A stretch of DNA of 64,000 nucleotides from a virus (IMGVR_UViG_3300044904_000102:1-64000); one strand, 5' to 3'; counted from the stretch's first letter, positions 47,185 to 55,941 are shown. Numbers and translations: made by a program. Notes: generated by a model from the sequence alone, not told the origin.

Positions 47185-48195
47185 ATGGGACTGCTTATCC
47201 AGAACATACCGACCGGGACGGGGGAATTGATCAGGGTCGAAACCCTGCCGCTGGTCGTCGAACCGAACCAATCGTTCGAGGACGCCAAGCAATTGCTGGA
47301 GCAGATGGTGGCAAGCGCTGGCTCCCTCGCCAACTCGATCACCACGGAAGAGGACTACAACCGGGGCATGAAGATGCTCCAAGGGCTGAAACTTTTTCTC
47401 AAGAACATCGACGAGGGCGTGAAGCCCGCCAAGGACCGCATCAACGAGGGGAAGGACCGGCTCATGAATTTCATTCACGAACTGGATGTGCCGGCGAAGA
47501 AACTCCAGGCAGATCTCGCCAAGGAAACCGGGCGCTTCAAGGTGTGGCAAGAGGAGCAAGTCCGCAAGGAGAACGAGCGGCTGGCGCGCGAGGCCGAAGC
47601 CGAACGCCAGCGCAAGCAGCACGAGGCGGACCTGGACGCGCTGCGGGCCGAGATCGAACTGGCGGTGCAGACGGCTGACGAAGCGAACGGACGGAATCAA
47701 ACAGAGACCGCCGCCGAAATCAAGACGGGCTTGAGACCGATCGTCACGACTCTGAGGATTCCCCAGGCGATCGAGAATCCGATTCAGGTGGCAACGCAAG
47801 TGCGTCAGATCGTAGCCCTGGCGCTCCAACACGAGTCGGCCCGGATCGCGGCGGCGCAGGCGAAGGCCGAGGGAGACAAGAAAGCCGCAGCGGCCATCCT
47901 AAAAGCGTCTGCGAAGCTCGAGGCCCCGGTGGTCGAGGAAGTCCGCGCGGAGCAAGTCATGGTGGCGCCGGTCATGGTGCGGCATCCGGACCTGTTTCAG
48001 GCGAAGGGCGCCTCGGTGTCCCAAAACTGGCGCGTCAAGGCTGTGTTCGATCCGGCGCGCGTCTGCCGCGAGCACCCCGAACTGTGCGAGCCGTCGCAGA
48101 GCAAGCTGAACGACCTGGCCAAGCGGCTCAAGGCCAAGCCGAACGTCGGCGGCGTTGAGTGGGAGCAAATTACAAAAACCATTGGAGTGAGGTGA
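47185..48195 (+). CDS. Coiled-coil phage protein (DUF1351-like)
   Basis: 336 residues. A helical N-terminal region (SFEDAKQLLEQMVASAGSLAN), long charged coiled coil (VWQEEQVRKENERLAREAEAERQRK) and a C-terminal globular part (VSQNWRVKAVFDPARVCREHP). The layout resembles DUF1351-type proteins found beside phage recombination nucleases; function unsettled. Lies directly downstream of the RecB-like gene. Confidence 0.55.
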   Translation: MGLLIQNIPTGTGELIRVETLPLVVEPNQSFEDAKQLLEQMVASAGSLANSITTEEDYNRGMKMLQGLKLFLKNIDEGVKPAKDRINEGKDRLMNFIHELDVPAKKLQADLAKETGRFKVWQEEQVRKENERLAREAEAERQRKQHEADLDALRAEIELAVQTADEANGRNQTETAAEIKTGLRPIVTTLRIPQAIENPIQVATQVRQIVALALQHESARIAAAQAKAEGDKKAAAAILKASAKLEAPVVEEVRAEQVMVAPVMVRHPDLFQAKGASVSQNWRVKAVFDPARVCREHPELCEPSQSKLNDLAKRLKAKPNVGGVEWEQITKTIGVR

Positions 48196-48198
48196 ATC

Positions 48199-48365
48199 AT
48201 GAAGAGCTGGCAGATAGCAAGCAAGTGCAAGGTCTGTACGGGGCTGCGCTCTCAAAAAAAGTTGAGCGCTCTCGCCTCTGGAAGCGAGACGAGATTCACG
48301 CCTACCTTCTGGCGGATAAGGGAATCAACTATAGGGCTTGCTCTTGCCGGCGAAGAGGGCTATAA
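48199..48365 (+). CDS. Small protein apparently made by -1 frameshift at A AAA AAG
   Basis: The ATG 48199 frame starts MKSWQIASKCKVCTGLRSQKK. At 48255-48261 is A AAA AAG in the correct phase, the same heptamer that drives frameshifting in E. coli dnaX. After a -1 step the sequence continues VERSRLWKRDEIHAYLLADKG and ends at 48365, reading as better protein than the zero frame, giving 55 residues with CxxC and CSC. Without the shift the frame runs to 48456 as Pro/Gly-rich low-quality sequence. Programmed frameshifting, a decayed gene or a sequencing indel in the seven-A run are all possible. Confidence 0.45.
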
Positions 48366-48456
48366 GGTTTGGGCGCGTCCAAGGTCGCCAGACCAAAAGG
48401 CGTGCCCAGGGGGGGCCAAGCCGGGGGCCAATCACCCCGGCTCCCCCACTCCCTGA
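48199..48456 (+). CDS. Zero-frame version of the small protein
   Basis: 85-residue frame, identical for the first 21 residues to the frameshifted form and then low in recognisable structure, ending in a Pro/Gly-rich tail that overlaps a hairpin at 48419-48442. Listed because it is what a plain gene caller would report; I consider the frameshifted reading more likely to carry the functional sequence. Confidence 0.3.
   Translation: MKSWQIASKCKVCTGLRSQKKLSALASGSETRFTPTFWRIRESTIGLALAGEEGYKVWARPRSPDQKACPGGAKPGANHPGSPTP
48418..48442 (+). promoter_or_regulatory. Hairpin leader upstream of replication gene (copy A)
   Basis: AGCCGGGG-gccaatca-CCCCGGCT, perfect 8-bp stem, 31 bases before ATG 48473. 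The 14-mer from 48418 to 48431 recurs at 58652-58665 in an equivalent hairpin. No T-run follows. Confidence 0.45.
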
Positions 48457-48472
48457 TTGGAGGGACAGACGC

Positions 48473-49225
48473 ATGAGCGTTCAAGCATTAAGCTGGGTTA
48501 TTGAAAAATCCCGACAACGAGGAAGTAACTTCGTCGTGCTGCTGATGATCGCGAACCATGCCCACTCAGACGGAACGAATGCCTATCCTAGTTATGAGCG
48601 GCTTGCGAAAGAATCCCGGCTCTCGGCACGATCGGTGATGCGCATCGTCGATGCTCTGATTGCATCTAAGGAACTCCAGACCGAAAGAGGGGTGGGACCC
48701 CACGGGACCAACGTTTACTCATTGCCTTTAATCCCTGTAGAATCAACAGATATAGATGGGGTGTCAAATCTGACATATGACAAACCCGGCCCAAAGCCGG
48801 TACCGCATTTGGGCCCGAAATGTCACCCGAACCGTAAGGAACCAAATAAACCACCAGTAAGTTCTCCTAGCAAGCCCTCGCCGACTAAGTTTCTACCTCC
48901 GACCGAGGGAGAAGTACATGCCTATATGGTAGAGCAGCAGCTTGAAAATCCAGCGGACGAGGCAAAGGCTTTCATTGCTCATCATGAGACCCGCGGCTGG
49001 ATTCCAAGCGGCCAGCGGACGCAAATGAAAAGCTGGCAGGCGGCGGTGCGAACTTGGAAGCATTTTCAGCGAAAGGGAGGGCCAAGAAATGGATTCAAAA
49101 ACAGAACAGCTGACGGAGTTGAGTACACGAAGAAAAATCTCAAGGCTTTTGTCGAGCGCCATTCCGAAGTGGCTGGCGATCTTTTCCGAGAACCACCTCC
49201 GGCCGGTGGGTCCGATGCTACCTGA
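48473..49225 (+). CDS. Winged-helix replication protein
   Basis: 250 residues. N-terminal winged helix-turn-helix of phage replication proteins: VQALSWVIEKSRQRGSNFVVLLMIANHAHSDG, PSYERLAKESRLSARSVMRIVDALI. The middle is a Pro/Lys linker; the C-terminal part (EGEVHAYMVEQQLENPADEAKAFIAHHETRGW) resembles DnaD-type or replication-initiator tails. Probably binds the origin and helps recruit the loader and DnaB encoded next. Ribosome binding site GGAGGGACAG. Overlaps the next gene by 137 bases. Confidence 0.75.
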   Translation: MSVQALSWVIEKSRQRGSNFVVLLMIANHAHSDGTNAYPSYERLAKESRLSARSVMRIVDALIASKELQTERGVGPHGTNVYSLPLIPVESTDIDGVSNLTYDKPGPKPVPHLGPKCHPNRKEPNKPPVSSPSKPSPTKFLPPTEGEVHAYMVEQQLENPADEAKAFIAHHETRGWIPSGQRTQMKSWQAAVRTWKHFQRKGGPRNGFKNRTADGVEYTKKNLKAFVERHSEVAGDLFREPPPAGGSDAT

Positions 49226-49490
49226 GATTTGGCTGCGCGCGCTTGGCGACCTGACGGTCGAGAAGTTCGAGCGCGCCTGCGAGGCGCACCTTCAGCAGAG
49301 CAAGTTTTTCCCGACCGTGGCCGACATCCGGCAGATCGCCGAAGAGCAAGTAACCGAGCCGCGACTCGATCAGACGCCGACCGGGCGCAAACTGTTCGCG
49401 CGCTACAAGAAGCAAAACGAGGAAGAAGAAAAACGACGGCTCGCCGGGACGGACGGCCCGGCCCTTGATGGCAAGCCAAAACTCCACTAA
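49089..49490 (+). CDS. Putative helicase-loader-type replication protein
   Basis: 133 residues. LPEIWLRALGDLTVEKFERACEAHLQQSKFFPTVADIRQI matches a helical domain found in phage replication proteins next to DnaB, thought to act as loader or replisome organiser. ATG 49089 has a strong GAAAGGGAGG and lies 137 bases inside the previous gene; the domain starts before the next Met, so this start is needed. Overlaps dnaB by 23 bases. Confidence 0.65.
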   Translation: MDSKTEQLTELSTRRKISRLLSSAIPKWLAIFSENHLRPVGPMLPEIWLRALGDLTVEKFERACEAHLQQSKFFPTVADIRQIAEEQVTEPRLDQTPTGRKLFARYKKQNEEEEKRRLAGTDGPALDGKPKLH

Positions 49491-50889
49491 ACAAGCTCCG
49501 GCTCCGGCCGACGACCGGACGATGCCGAACAACGCTGAGGCGGAAAAAGCGCTTCTGGGCTCCGTTATATTGGACCCGGGAGCGCTCGACATCGCCCTCG
49601 AGCTCGGCGTGGCCCCGGAAGACTTCTATCTGCAAAGGCACCGGCTTCTCTTCCAACGCATGATCGACCTGGGCGAGCTGCGCCAGGCGATCGACTTCGT
49701 CACGCTCGGAGAAGAGTTGTCGCGTGACGGCATGATCGAGGTGGCCGGGGGGGCCGGATACATCGCCAGCCTGACGGACGGGGTGCCGGTCGGAACGACT
49801 GCGGCGGTCGGCGAGTACTGCCGCATCGTCAAGGAAAAGGCCACGATCCGGAAGGTCATCAACGCTTCGAAGCATTTGATCGCGCGATCGCTTGAGGGTG
49901 CGGATGACGCAGCAGCGCTGGTCGAGCTGGCGCAAAGCCAATTCTTCGAGCTGGCCGACCAGCGGATCTCTGCGGGCTTCGTCTTGGTGCGGGAAATCGT
50001 GCGGCGAAGTTTCGGAACGATCGACGCGCTGTTCGAACGGCGTGGCGCGGCGGACGGCGTCGAGACGGGCTTCGTCGATCTCGACGGCTTGATCGGCTGC
50101 CTGGGCAACGATCAGTTCATTGTGATCGCAGCAAGGCCGTCGCAGGGCAAGACGGCCCTGGCCTTGAACATTGCGGCACACGTGGCCTTGCAGCAAAAGA
50201 AGGGCGTCGGTTTCTTCTCGCTGGAAATGTCGGAGTCGCAACTCATCTTGCGCCTGCTCTGCGCCGAGGCCCGGGTGGACACCCACAAACTGCGGACCGG
50301 CTTCGCCTCGCGGGAAGATTGGGGCCGGATGACGGCGGCGCTCGGGCGGCTGGCGGAGGCGCCTCTCTACATCGACGATTCGTCGGCCCTGGGTCTGGGG
50401 GAGATGCGGGCGAAGGCGCGCCGGCTGGTCGCCGAGAAAAAAGTGTGCCTGATCATCGTGGACTTCCTGCAGCTCGTGAAGGGCGAGGGGGAGAATCGGA
50501 CCCAGGAGGTCAGTTCCGTGTCCCGGGCGCTTCTCGCGATGGCGAAGGAGTTGCATGTGCCGGTCATCGGCCTGTCCCAGATGAGCCGGTTGATCGAGCA
50601 GCGCAGCAGCGGGAAGCCGCAACTGTCCGACCTGCGGGAGTCGGGCTCGATCGAGCAGGACGCGCACGTGGTGATTTTCATCTTCCGGCTTCCGCGGCGG
50701 GCAACGGAGGATGAGGGAGAAGGGCTTGGGCAGGTGGGCACGGTGACCGGACTCGACGTGGCGAAGCAACGCAACGGGCCCACCGGGGAGCTGTCGCTGG
50801 TCTTTCTCAAGCCCTATGTGAAGTTCGAGAACGTGGCACCGGAAAGCATGTTCGACGGGAAGGCTGCGGCTGCCGGGCAAGATCGCTAG
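49468..50889 (+). CDS. dnaB: Replicative DNA helicase (DnaB family)
   Basis: 473 residues. N-terminal DnaB domain: NNAEAEKALLGSVILDPGALD; RecA-like helicase core: Walker A IAARPSQGKTALALNIA, Walker B CLIIVDFLQLVKG, and motifs GLSQMSRLIEQRSSGKPQLSDLRESGSIEQDAHVV. Unwinds the replication fork as a hexamer. ATG 49468 (or TTG 49465) lies inside the loader gene's end. Complete in length. Confidence 0.95.
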   Translation: MASQNSTKQAPAPADDRTMPNNAEAEKALLGSVILDPGALDIALELGVAPEDFYLQRHRLLFQRMIDLGELRQAIDFVTLGEELSRDGMIEVAGGAGYIASLTDGVPVGTTAAVGEYCRIVKEKATIRKVINASKHLIARSLEGADDAAALVELAQSQFFELADQRISAGFVLVREIVRRSFGTIDALFERRGAADGVETGFVDLDGLIGCLGNDQFIVIAARPSQGKTALALNIAAHVALQQKKGVGFFSLEMSESQLILRLLCAEARVDTHKLRTGFASREDWGRMTAALGRLAEAPLYIDDSSALGLGEMRAKARRLVAEKKVCLIIVDFLQLVKGEGENRTQEVSSVSRALLAMAKELHVPVIGLSQMSRLIEQRSSGKPQLSDLRESGSIEQDAHVVIFIFRLPRRATEDEGEGLGQVGTVTGLDVAKQRNGPTGELSLVFLKPYVKFENVAPESMFDGKAAAAGQDR

Positions 50890-50917
50890 AAGGCGGCCGC
50901 GCGCCAGGAGAGATAAT

Positions 50918-51511
50918 ATGCTCGCGATGAATCAGCAGTTGAAGGTGCGGCTTGGCAAGGTCCGGCTCAAGACGGACTCGGAAGGCGGGAAGTGGGCGAC
51001 GCTTGTTCTGACCATGAAGGTCGATGGGAAGTCGATCCTGGACGGCCCGCTTAGCAATGCCTCTCGGCTGATGGCCGAGGACACGGAGCTTGACTCGATC
51101 ACGACGGAGCAGAAGCTGGTCAACGTCCGCGTGACGTTTCAGGCAGGCACGGGGAGGGGGCCGGGGCGGGCGTTCGACCCGAAGGAGCTTTCGGGCTTCA
51201 CGCTGAACCGGGAGACGGCGACACAGGCCGGGACGATCAAGCGAGACCGGGGGACGGGGGTCGAGCTCGAGTTCGGCTTCACCGTGCCGCTCAACGATGC
51301 GGGCGCCTGGGCCATCGCGAACTTCGGCGACGACCTGGTGATGACCCTCGACCAACTCCAAGGCGAGCTACCGCTGGCAGAGGCGGGCCCGGATTCACAG
51401 GAAGCCAGGAACGAGCGGATCGTCGAAGCCGAAGCAGGGGACGCGACGGCTGCCACTGAGCCGCCTGCAAAGCAAGCGAAGAAGAAGCGGGGGCGGAAGG
51501 CGAAGAAGTAA
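50918..51511 (+). CDS. Hypothetical protein after DnaB, Lys-rich tail
   Basis: 197 residues, mainly beta (LKVRLGKVRLKTDSEGGKWATLVLTMK, LVNVRVTFQAG, VELEFGFTVPL) with a strongly basic C-terminus (KQAKKKRGRKAKK). Not recognised. Position after DnaB and basic tail would fit a DNA-binding replication accessory, but no OB-fold single-strand-binding signature is convincing. Confidence 0.5.
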   Translation: MLAMNQQLKVRLGKVRLKTDSEGGKWATLVLTMKVDGKSILDGPLSNASRLMAEDTELDSITTEQKLVNVRVTFQAGTGRGPGRAFDPKELSGFTLNRETATQAGTIKRDRGTGVELEFGFTVPLNDAGAWAIANFGDDLVMTLDQLQGELPLAEAGPDSQEARNERIVEAEAGDATAATEPPAKQAKKKRGRKAKK

Positions 51512-51528
51512 ACAGGAAGGGGGAAGCG

Positions 51529-52365
51529 ATGGCGAATTTTTCAGCGGAAAAGGCAGCATTCATGGCGGTTCCGGAAACCTGCCGAATAGTCGACGATAAG
51601 CACGCGGAGGTCGAGGACGCGCTCTCCATCTATCAACAGGCTGAGCGGGACGCAAGAGATAAATTGCGCGCGGGCCTGATCGGAGCTTATGAGGAAGTAG
51701 GGAAGTTAGAAGACGATCTCGCGACCGCGAACACTCGGATTGAAGAATTGGACGTGGAATTGGATCACGCGCGAGATAGGATCAAGGAACTTGAAGCTGA
51801 TCTTCAGCATAACCAGCAGATAGAGGTTCAGGCAGCAACGACGTCAGACACGATCCAAACAGGGGGAACCAATGACTTTATCGAAGGGTGGTTTGACGCC
51901 GCTTGCGAACCTGTCAATCCGGGCGGGCATATCGGGTGGGGCTGCCTGTTGAAGCTGGACGGGCAGCCGGTATGGAGTATGAGCGGCTACGTTCCGGCGT
52001 CACCGGAGACTTCAAACAACGTCGGTGAGTACACGGCGGCGCTCAAACTGCTGCGCGAGATCGGCCGGCGCCAGCGGGCGGACCTGCGCGGGCCGGTCAT
52101 CATGCGTGGGGATTCTAAGCTGGTCATCATGCAGCTCAAACGGAAGTGGAAAGTCCACGGAGGGCTGTACGTGCCGATCTATCAGCAGGCCGTAGCAGCC
52201 CTTGCCGTCGTGTCGGGACTGGCAGGAGGCTGCGTGCAGCTCGAGTGGATAGGGCGCGATTTCAATGGGGAATGCGGCGTGCTTTCAAAGAGTGAACTTC
52301 ACCGGCGCGGCGTCGTGTTCCGGCTGCAACCGGAAGCGCCGCCGAGAGAGGAGGCGCGAGCATGA
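51529..52365 (+). CDS. Coiled coil fused to RNase H-like domain
   Basis: 278 residues. Residues 20-105 are a charged coiled coil; 118-255 form an RNase HI-type fold: GWFDAACEPVNPGG (D123), SNNVGEYTAALKLL (E167), IMRGDSKLVIMQLKRKWKVH (D195). The usual final acidic residue in N-x2-AD-x-LS is changed to NGECGVLS (no Asp), so activity may rest on other residues or be lost. RNase H proteins remove RNA primers; the N-terminal coiled coil is unusual. Stop overlaps the next start (ATGA). Confidence 0.72.
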   Translation: MANFSAEKAAFMAVPETCRIVDDKHAEVEDALSIYQQAERDARDKLRAGLIGAYEEVGKLEDDLATANTRIEELDVELDHARDRIKELEADLQHNQQIEVQAATTSDTIQTGGTNDFIEGWFDAACEPVNPGGHIGWGCLLKLDGQPVWSMSGYVPASPETSNNVGEYTAALKLLREIGRRQRADLRGPVIMRGDSKLVIMQLKRKWKVHGGLYVPIYQQAVAALAVVSGLAGGCVQLEWIGRDFNGECGVLSKSELHRRGVVFRLQPEAPPREEARA

Positions 52366-52748
52366 GAACCATTACGGAATTCATGGATTGGTGTGAGGGC
52401 GCGGAGGAACAGTTCGGCGACGTGACCCTCCCAATTGGTCAAATGTTCCTCCGCTATGTGCTGACGCTGGTCGGCTATGAAGGGGAAGACCTCGCCGCCA
52501 GCACGGAGGGTGAGGGATCGCTCATCATTCGCTTTACTCCGGACACGGTGCTCCGGGTACGGGTTTCTGAAAAAGGGCCGGAGGGCAGCGCCGAAGAGTT
52601 GGACGTATTCGGATTGAGGCGGATAACATCGGGGCTTTGGCAGTTGTTCCCGTCCATGAATCTTCCCGGCCTGGTGCATGCCTGGGCGTCGATCTACAAC
52701 GTGCCGGAGCCGGCGCCCTGGGGCAAACGAATCGTGCTGATGGGATAA
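52362..52748 (+). CDS. Hypothetical 128-residue protein
   Basis: Coupled by ATGA to the RNase H-like gene. Acidic, mixed alpha/beta (RTITEFMDWCEGAEEQFGDVTLPIG, ELDVFGLRRITSGLWQLFPSMN). No domain recognised. Probably part of the replication operon by spacing. Confidence 0.5.
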   Translation: MRTITEFMDWCEGAEEQFGDVTLPIGQMFLRYVLTLVGYEGEDLAASTEGEGSLIIRFTPDTVLRVRVSEKGPEGSAEELDVFGLRRITSGLWQLFPSMNLPGLVHAWASIYNVPEPAPWGKRIVLMG

Positions 52749-52784
52749 GGTCTCCGGCCTTGCCGGAAGGGGGAAGGGTAAGCG

Positions 52785-53153
52785 ATGAATTCGATCAACA
52801 TCATGCCTTTGAGCAACGCGACCATCGTGGAGCGGCCCGCACCGCCACCGGGCAAGAAGTGTTGCGCCTGCGGCTGCGGGGGTTTTCTGCCGACCACGGC
52901 GAAATGGAACGTCTTCAAGGGGCACGGCGCATTCGCGCGAAAGAAAGCGCAAGAGGCCAGGCCCGCAAGCCATCATCTGGCGGCCTCGATCACGGAATTG
53001 CTGCGAGAAATCGGCTGGCGCGAGCGCCGCCAGACCGAGCTTGAGCAGGAGGTCGGCGTGAACCGACAGAAGCTGGTCATGCTCCGGCAATCACTTCAGG
53101 CGTTGCAAGCCATCCAGGGCGGCGGACCGCCGCAGGAAGTGAGGGGGGAATGA
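52785..53153 (+). CDS. Small Cys-rich protein with helical tail
   Basis: 122 residues. KKCCACGCGGFLPTTAKWNVFKGHGAFA (about 24-51) is a Cys/His cluster found in small phage proteins and probably binds zinc; residues 65-110 form a charged helix (RERRQTELEQEVGVNRQKLVML). Role unknown. GGAAGGGGGAAGGG precedes the start. Confidence 0.5.
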   Translation: MNSINIMPLSNATIVERPAPPPGKKCCACGCGGFLPTTAKWNVFKGHGAFARKKAQEARPASHHLAASITELLREIGWRERRQTELEQEVGVNRQKLVMLRQSLQALQAIQGGGPPQEVRGE

Positions 53154-53187
53154 AACTACGGATGACGGGAGCCGAAAGGGAGAACCT

Positions 53188-53973
53188 ATGACTGGTAATG
53201 AAATTCGTCGGCTTGTCGGTGATTGGACTGCCCATACTTTCCGGCAGGCTGCGAATGAGGCTGGCTGGCTCGTCAAAAAGGTCGGCGTTGAAAATTTATT
53301 CAGTGATCGTATAGGCGCTCGCGACATGATTTGTCGTCACGATTCCGCCTGCGGCTGGCTACTACGGGCTTGGCCAGACATGGCGATGCACGCGCGGTTG
53401 CATGACGGAATCTTCGAGGCCAATGTTGAGTCAAAGTCGATGGAAACTCCCCATGACAACGCTTCGGTGGAATTCGTGCAGGTGTGTATCTTGCTTCCTG
53501 CAGCGCAACTTGGTGTCCCGATCTACTACCTATTTGGAAGACCACGCCCTAGCCAGGGACATCTTGAGGCTTGGATCATTTCTTTGGAAAAGCTGCGGCC
53601 GTGGAGAATCGATCTGACGCAACGCAGCCAGGGGTTTGGGCTCAAGCTAGAGGATAAGGCCAAACTGTATTATCCAGGCGTGAATGTCCTACTTCCCAAG
53701 GAAGTGGAAAAGCATACGCTCGCGGGCCGGACGGGCGCGCCGCCGGGTAGCCGCACGCCATACATGCTCATTCCCAAAACACAGATTATGGACAAGGGTC
53801 AGCCTTATGATGACTGGCTGAAAGCTAATTCAGACGGAACTTTCACGCCCAAGCAGCGGATTGCGTGGTATGGCAGGGGCAAGGGGGAAGAAGCGGAAGC
53901 CCGTCAGAACTGGGGGCATCGCATGACCTTCAAGGAGTGGCAAGAGAAGAATCACATCAAGGGAGGATGGTGA
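53188..53973 (+). CDS. Possible PD-(D/E)xK nuclease-like protein
   Basis: 261 residues. WPDMAMHARLHDGIFEANVESKS (about 62-84) has the D...E-x-K spacing of small PD-(D/E)xK nucleases, followed by VEFVQVCILLPAAQLGVPIYYLF, typical of the core strand/helix. The C-terminal half is basic and unrecognised. Directly upstream of a DNA methyltransferase, so a modification-related pair is possible but unproven. Confidence 0.5.
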   Translation: MTGNEIRRLVGDWTAHTFRQAANEAGWLVKKVGVENLFSDRIGARDMICRHDSACGWLLRAWPDMAMHARLHDGIFEANVESKSMETPHDNASVEFVQVCILLPAAQLGVPIYYLFGRPRPSQGHLEAWIISLEKLRPWRIDLTQRSQGFGLKLEDKAKLYYPGVNVLLPKEVEKHTLAGRTGAPPGSRTPYMLIPKTQIMDKGQPYDDWLKANSDGTFTPKQRIAWYGRGKGEEAEARQNWGHRMTFKEWQEKNHIKGGW

Positions 53974-55058
53974 TGGAAAAGAGCGACAAGCTCGTACTGC
54001 TGCCGCCGCGTGAACTGGGGCCTAACCTTATTCAGGGCTTGGCGCGTTTGCGTGAAGAAGCGCCTAAGATCATTGACGTGGAAGTCTTCAAGCGACGCAT
54101 GTTGGTGGTAGAAGAGGCAAGAACTTATGCCAAGCAGTTTGGACGTGAAGAGGGAAAATATATACCGCCATACTTCGCGACTCGCCTGACGCTGGAGCGG
54201 CGCCTGGGGGAGCTGCTGGCCAGAACGGTCCATCCTGGGCAGCCACAAAAAAGAATTCTCATCCCGGATGAGAATACTTTACCTGAAGGCATTACCTGGA
54301 ACCTCTCCAGCGCCGCCCAGGCTCTCGCGAAGACGCCGAAGCGCTGGTTTAACAAGCTGATCATCGACATCCTAAGCGGTGAGCGGCGATTGAATGTGAA
54401 GGAGATTTATCTTGAAGCGAGGCGCATCGGGGCGGGCGTAACGGCTATCGAAACGGAGAGTGATGGCGTGATCCTGGGGGACTTCCGCGAAGTTGGAAAG
54501 GATATTCCCGATAACTCGGTCGCCTTGATCTTCACCGATCCGCCGTATGACCGCGCCAGCCTGCCACTTTACGGTGAGGTTGCGAGCCTAGCTAAGCGGG
54601 TACTGCTGCCCGGTGGAAGCCTGATCGTGTATGGGCCCAACTACGCCTTACCTGAAGTCATGAACCTGTGCGGCGAGCATTTGAGCTACTGGTGGACGTT
54701 GGCCTTTCTGCTTCCGGGCGATAACGCCTTGATGCGGGAGTTTGGCGTGCGGGTGGGATGGAAGCCGCTCGTCTGGTTTACCAAGGGGGGCCGCTTTAAT
54801 AAACAGCAGCTCTTGTTTGATGTCATCCAAGGCGGAGCTAAGGAAAAAACTGAGCATGAATGGCAGCAGCAAATCGGGGCGGCGGAATCACTAATTAGGT
54901 TATTGACGGCCGAAAACGACTTGGTGCTTGACCCGATGTGCGGATCAGCGACCACGCTTCTCGCAGCGCGGCGCTGTGGTCGGCGTTATTTGGGAATCGA
55001 AGTTAAGGCAGAGACGGTAAGTTTGGCGCGCGAGAGGATGGCAAATCATAAAATCTGA
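53973..55058 (+). CDS. DNA methyltransferase (DPPY, N6-adenine/N4-cytosine type)
   Basis: 361 residues from ATG 53973, which follows GGGAGG by seven bases and overlaps the previous stop. The N-terminal ~160 residues are helical (LTLERRLGELLARTV, KTPKRWFNKLIIDILSGER); motif IV FTDPPYDRASLPLYGEVA (about 190) precedes motif I VLDPMCGSATTLLAARRCGRRYLGIEV near the end, the beta-class order. Likely protects phage DNA from host restriction. Target unknown. Confidence 0.88.
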   Translation: MEKSDKLVLLPPRELGPNLIQGLARLREEAPKIIDVEVFKRRMLVVEEARTYAKQFGREEGKYIPPYFATRLTLERRLGELLARTVHPGQPQKRILIPDENTLPEGITWNLSSAAQALAKTPKRWFNKLIIDILSGERRLNVKEIYLEARRIGAGVTAIETESDGVILGDFREVGKDIPDNSVALIFTDPPYDRASLPLYGEVASLAKRVLLPGGSLIVYGPNYALPEVMNLCGEHLSYWWTLAFLLPGDNALMREFGVRVGWKPLVWFTKGGRFNKQQLLFDVIQGGAKEKTEHEWQQQIGAAESLIRLLTAENDLVLDPMCGSATTLLAARRCGRRYLGIEVKAETVSLARERMANHKI

Positions 55059-55106
55059 ACTGATGGCGCCGGTCCCGGTCCCGGCCTCACCAGAAGGGAG
55101 CAGTCG

Positions 55107-55694
55107 ATGACACGAGAACAGCAAGCAAAAAAGTTGACCGAGCAGGCGAAGGAATCCTACAAGCGGATTGGCCGGGAGTGGACGATGCTCGCGGGGATCT
55201 TCGCCAAGGTGATCGACGGCAAATTGTGGGACATTGAATACGATTCGTTTGAAGACTGGCTTGACGCGGTCGGGGATAAGAAGGAATCACAAGCCCGCGC
55301 GATGGCGAACACCTACCGGGAACTATCCCAAACCGTGGCGGAAGAGGTACTGAGCCAGATGACGTTCACGAACGCCTGCGACTTTGCGAAAGTCCCCGCC
55401 GCACGCCGGACGGTCGAGATGGAGCTGGGGGCCGCGGAACTGCCGAACAACCAATACCGGAAGCAACTCAACATGGCCGTGCCGGGGCTGGCGCTGGAAG
55501 AGCGAAGCTACAAAGGCTTCTTCTTGGAGAAATCGCAGATGGATGTGGTGAATCAGGCTCTCACCCTGTGCCGGGAGCGGGAGAGCCTGGCAACGGACAC
55601 GGCGGCGCTCGAATACATCTGCTCACAGTATCTCATCGGAGAGGGAGCGCTCGTGCCGGCGCTCGTCCTGGCGGAAAGCGTGAAAGTGCAATGA
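55107..55694 (+). CDS. Hypothetical 195-residue helical protein
   Basis: Helical, with SYKRIGREWTMLAGIFAKVIDGKLWDIEYDSFEDWLDAV near the start. Similar proteins occur near phage ParB-like genes in some genomes, but I cannot name a family. GGGAGCAG precedes ATG 55107. Its stop overlaps the next ATG. Confidence 0.5.
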   Translation: MTREQQAKKLTEQAKESYKRIGREWTMLAGIFAKVIDGKLWDIEYDSFEDWLDAVGDKKESQARAMANTYRELSQTVAEEVLSQMTFTNACDFAKVPAARRTVEMELGAAELPNNQYRKQLNMAVPGLALEERSYKGFFLEKSQMDVVNQALTLCRERESLATDTAALEYICSQYLIGEGALVPALVLAESVKVQ

Positions 55695-55921
55695 GCAAAA
55701 CGAACGCGGCGATCCGGGCGCTGGACGATGAAATCTTCGCGGTCATGATGCGGCATCGCTTTGCCGGAGTCAAAGACCAGGGCATGGACCGAGTGTCCTG
55801 GTATGCGGAATGTTCCTGCGGGGCTTACATTCTCTGGCGGTGCATGACGGACACAGGGATTCAAACGCATTTCCGTCACCTTGCGGAGCAGATCGCGATA
55901 AGGCTGCGGGAGTTGGGCTGA
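55691..55921 (+). CDS. Hypothetical 76-residue protein
   Basis: Coupled by ATGA. Contains VSWYAECSCGAYILWRCMTDTGIQTHFRHLAEQI, with CSC and CxH spacing that may bind zinc. Unrecognised. Confidence 0.5.
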   Translation: MSKTNAAIRALDDEIFAVMMRHRFAGVKDQGMDRVSWYAECSCGAYILWRCMTDTGIQTHFRHLAEQIAIRLRELG

Positions 55922-55941
55922 TAGGGTAAGAAAAAGTCACG

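Noticed and set aside
49066-50880. 604-codon minus-strand open frame opposite dnaB
   Set aside because: Long antisense frames are expected in GC-rich coding DNA; it has no domain sense and lies exactly over a well supported helicase gene. The intein antisense gene differs by having nuclease motifs and a Shine-Dalgarno.
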